From assembly GCA_030627585.1 (NCBI GenBank), contig DAOURU010000077.1, positions 1 to 5,924 of the forward strand: DNA of 5,924 nt, read 5' to 3'. Within the stretch, counting starts at the first letter, position 1, and each line of letters begins with the position of its first letter. The position numbers and the translations under genes are program-made. Below the pieces are notes generated by a model, which saw nothing but the letters and a program-made list of their open reading frames with translations, had not been told where the DNA came from and did no database searches. Below, one piece after another: positions 5,800 through 5,924 of the stretch. The DNA comes from Bacillota bacterium. Lineage in GTDB: Bacteria; Bacillota; DSM-12270; Thermacetogeniales; Thermacetogeniaceae.

Positions 5800-5924
5800 T
5801 AAAGTTGAACCCCCAAATTAGCTAATAGGCAATGCAAGAGGAACCCAACGAGAAAGGCAAAAGGGAAAATGAAGGCAGCAATGGCCAGGGCTGTTTTCCA
5901 GCCCCGTTCCTTGGTCATGATTAA
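5799..5924 (-). CDS. feoB: C-terminal end of a membrane protein, probably FeoB (truncated by the window)
   Basis: The frame is open from the right edge (reading LIMTKERGWKTAL...) to a TAA at 5801-5799, giving 41 visible residues. It holds one hydrophobic helix, about AIAAFIFPFAFLVGFLLHCL, and ends ANLGVQL. A basic, aromatic lead-in (KERGWKTAL) followed by a final membrane span fits the C-terminus of FeoB, the GTP-dependent ferrous-iron permease. The overlapping FeoA-domain gene directly downstream supports this. The sequence itself is too short to prove it. An alternative is a free-standing 39-residue membrane peptide starting at the ATG at 5918, but its upstream ribosome binding site lies outside the window. 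Confidence 0.55.
   Translation of the reverse strand, partial: LIMTKERGWKTALAIAAFIFPFAFLVGFLLHCLLANLGVQL

Overview
The window looks like a piece of chromosome from an anaerobic, probably thermophilic or Peptococcaceae-like, Gram-positive bacterium (Clostridia). This is inferred from the moderate base composition, strong AGGAGG-type ribosome binding sites, consensus SigA promoter elements, a Bacillus-like RarA N-terminus, a MoxR/VWA gene pair and a Feo iron-transport locus. No phage, transposon, tRNA, rRNA or CRISPR signature was seen.

Layout. Bases 1-1253 (minus) hold nearly all of rarA, a replication-associated AAA+ ATPase whose last codons lie off the left edge. A hairpin terminator at about 1331-1358 separates it from a thioredoxin gene (1396-1725, minus). 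Upstream of the thioredoxin, on the same strand, is a 61-residue proline-rich small ORF (1802-1987). A perfect 16-bp tandem duplication (1771-1802) lies between the two. Bases 1988-2193 are a divergent intergenic region.

The plus strand then carries the centrepiece. A 423-residue MoxR/ChlI-like AAA+ ATPase (2194-3465) has a Cys/His cluster and a polar low-complexity tail. It is followed, after 252 bp, by a 576-residue protein with a complete MIDAS-type VWA domain at its C-terminus (3718-5448). Together they resemble the I and D subunits of Mg-chelatase-type machines, but no large metal-chelatase subunit is present and the D-like protein shows no AAA+ domain. The 252-bp gap contains a near-consensus SigA promoter for the VWA gene. 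On the opposite strand it contains a terminator hairpin and internal complementarity that could encode a small antisense RNA of about 90 nt.

Converging on the VWA gene from the right (minus strand) are a FeoA-domain protein with an N-terminal CxxC/CxxH motif (5455-5799) and, overlapping its start by one base, the C-terminal end of a membrane protein that is probably FeoB (5799-5924, running off the right edge). Thioredoxin, Feo and the AAA+/VWA pair are compatible with a metal or redox maturation theme, but the sequence alone does not prove a functional link.
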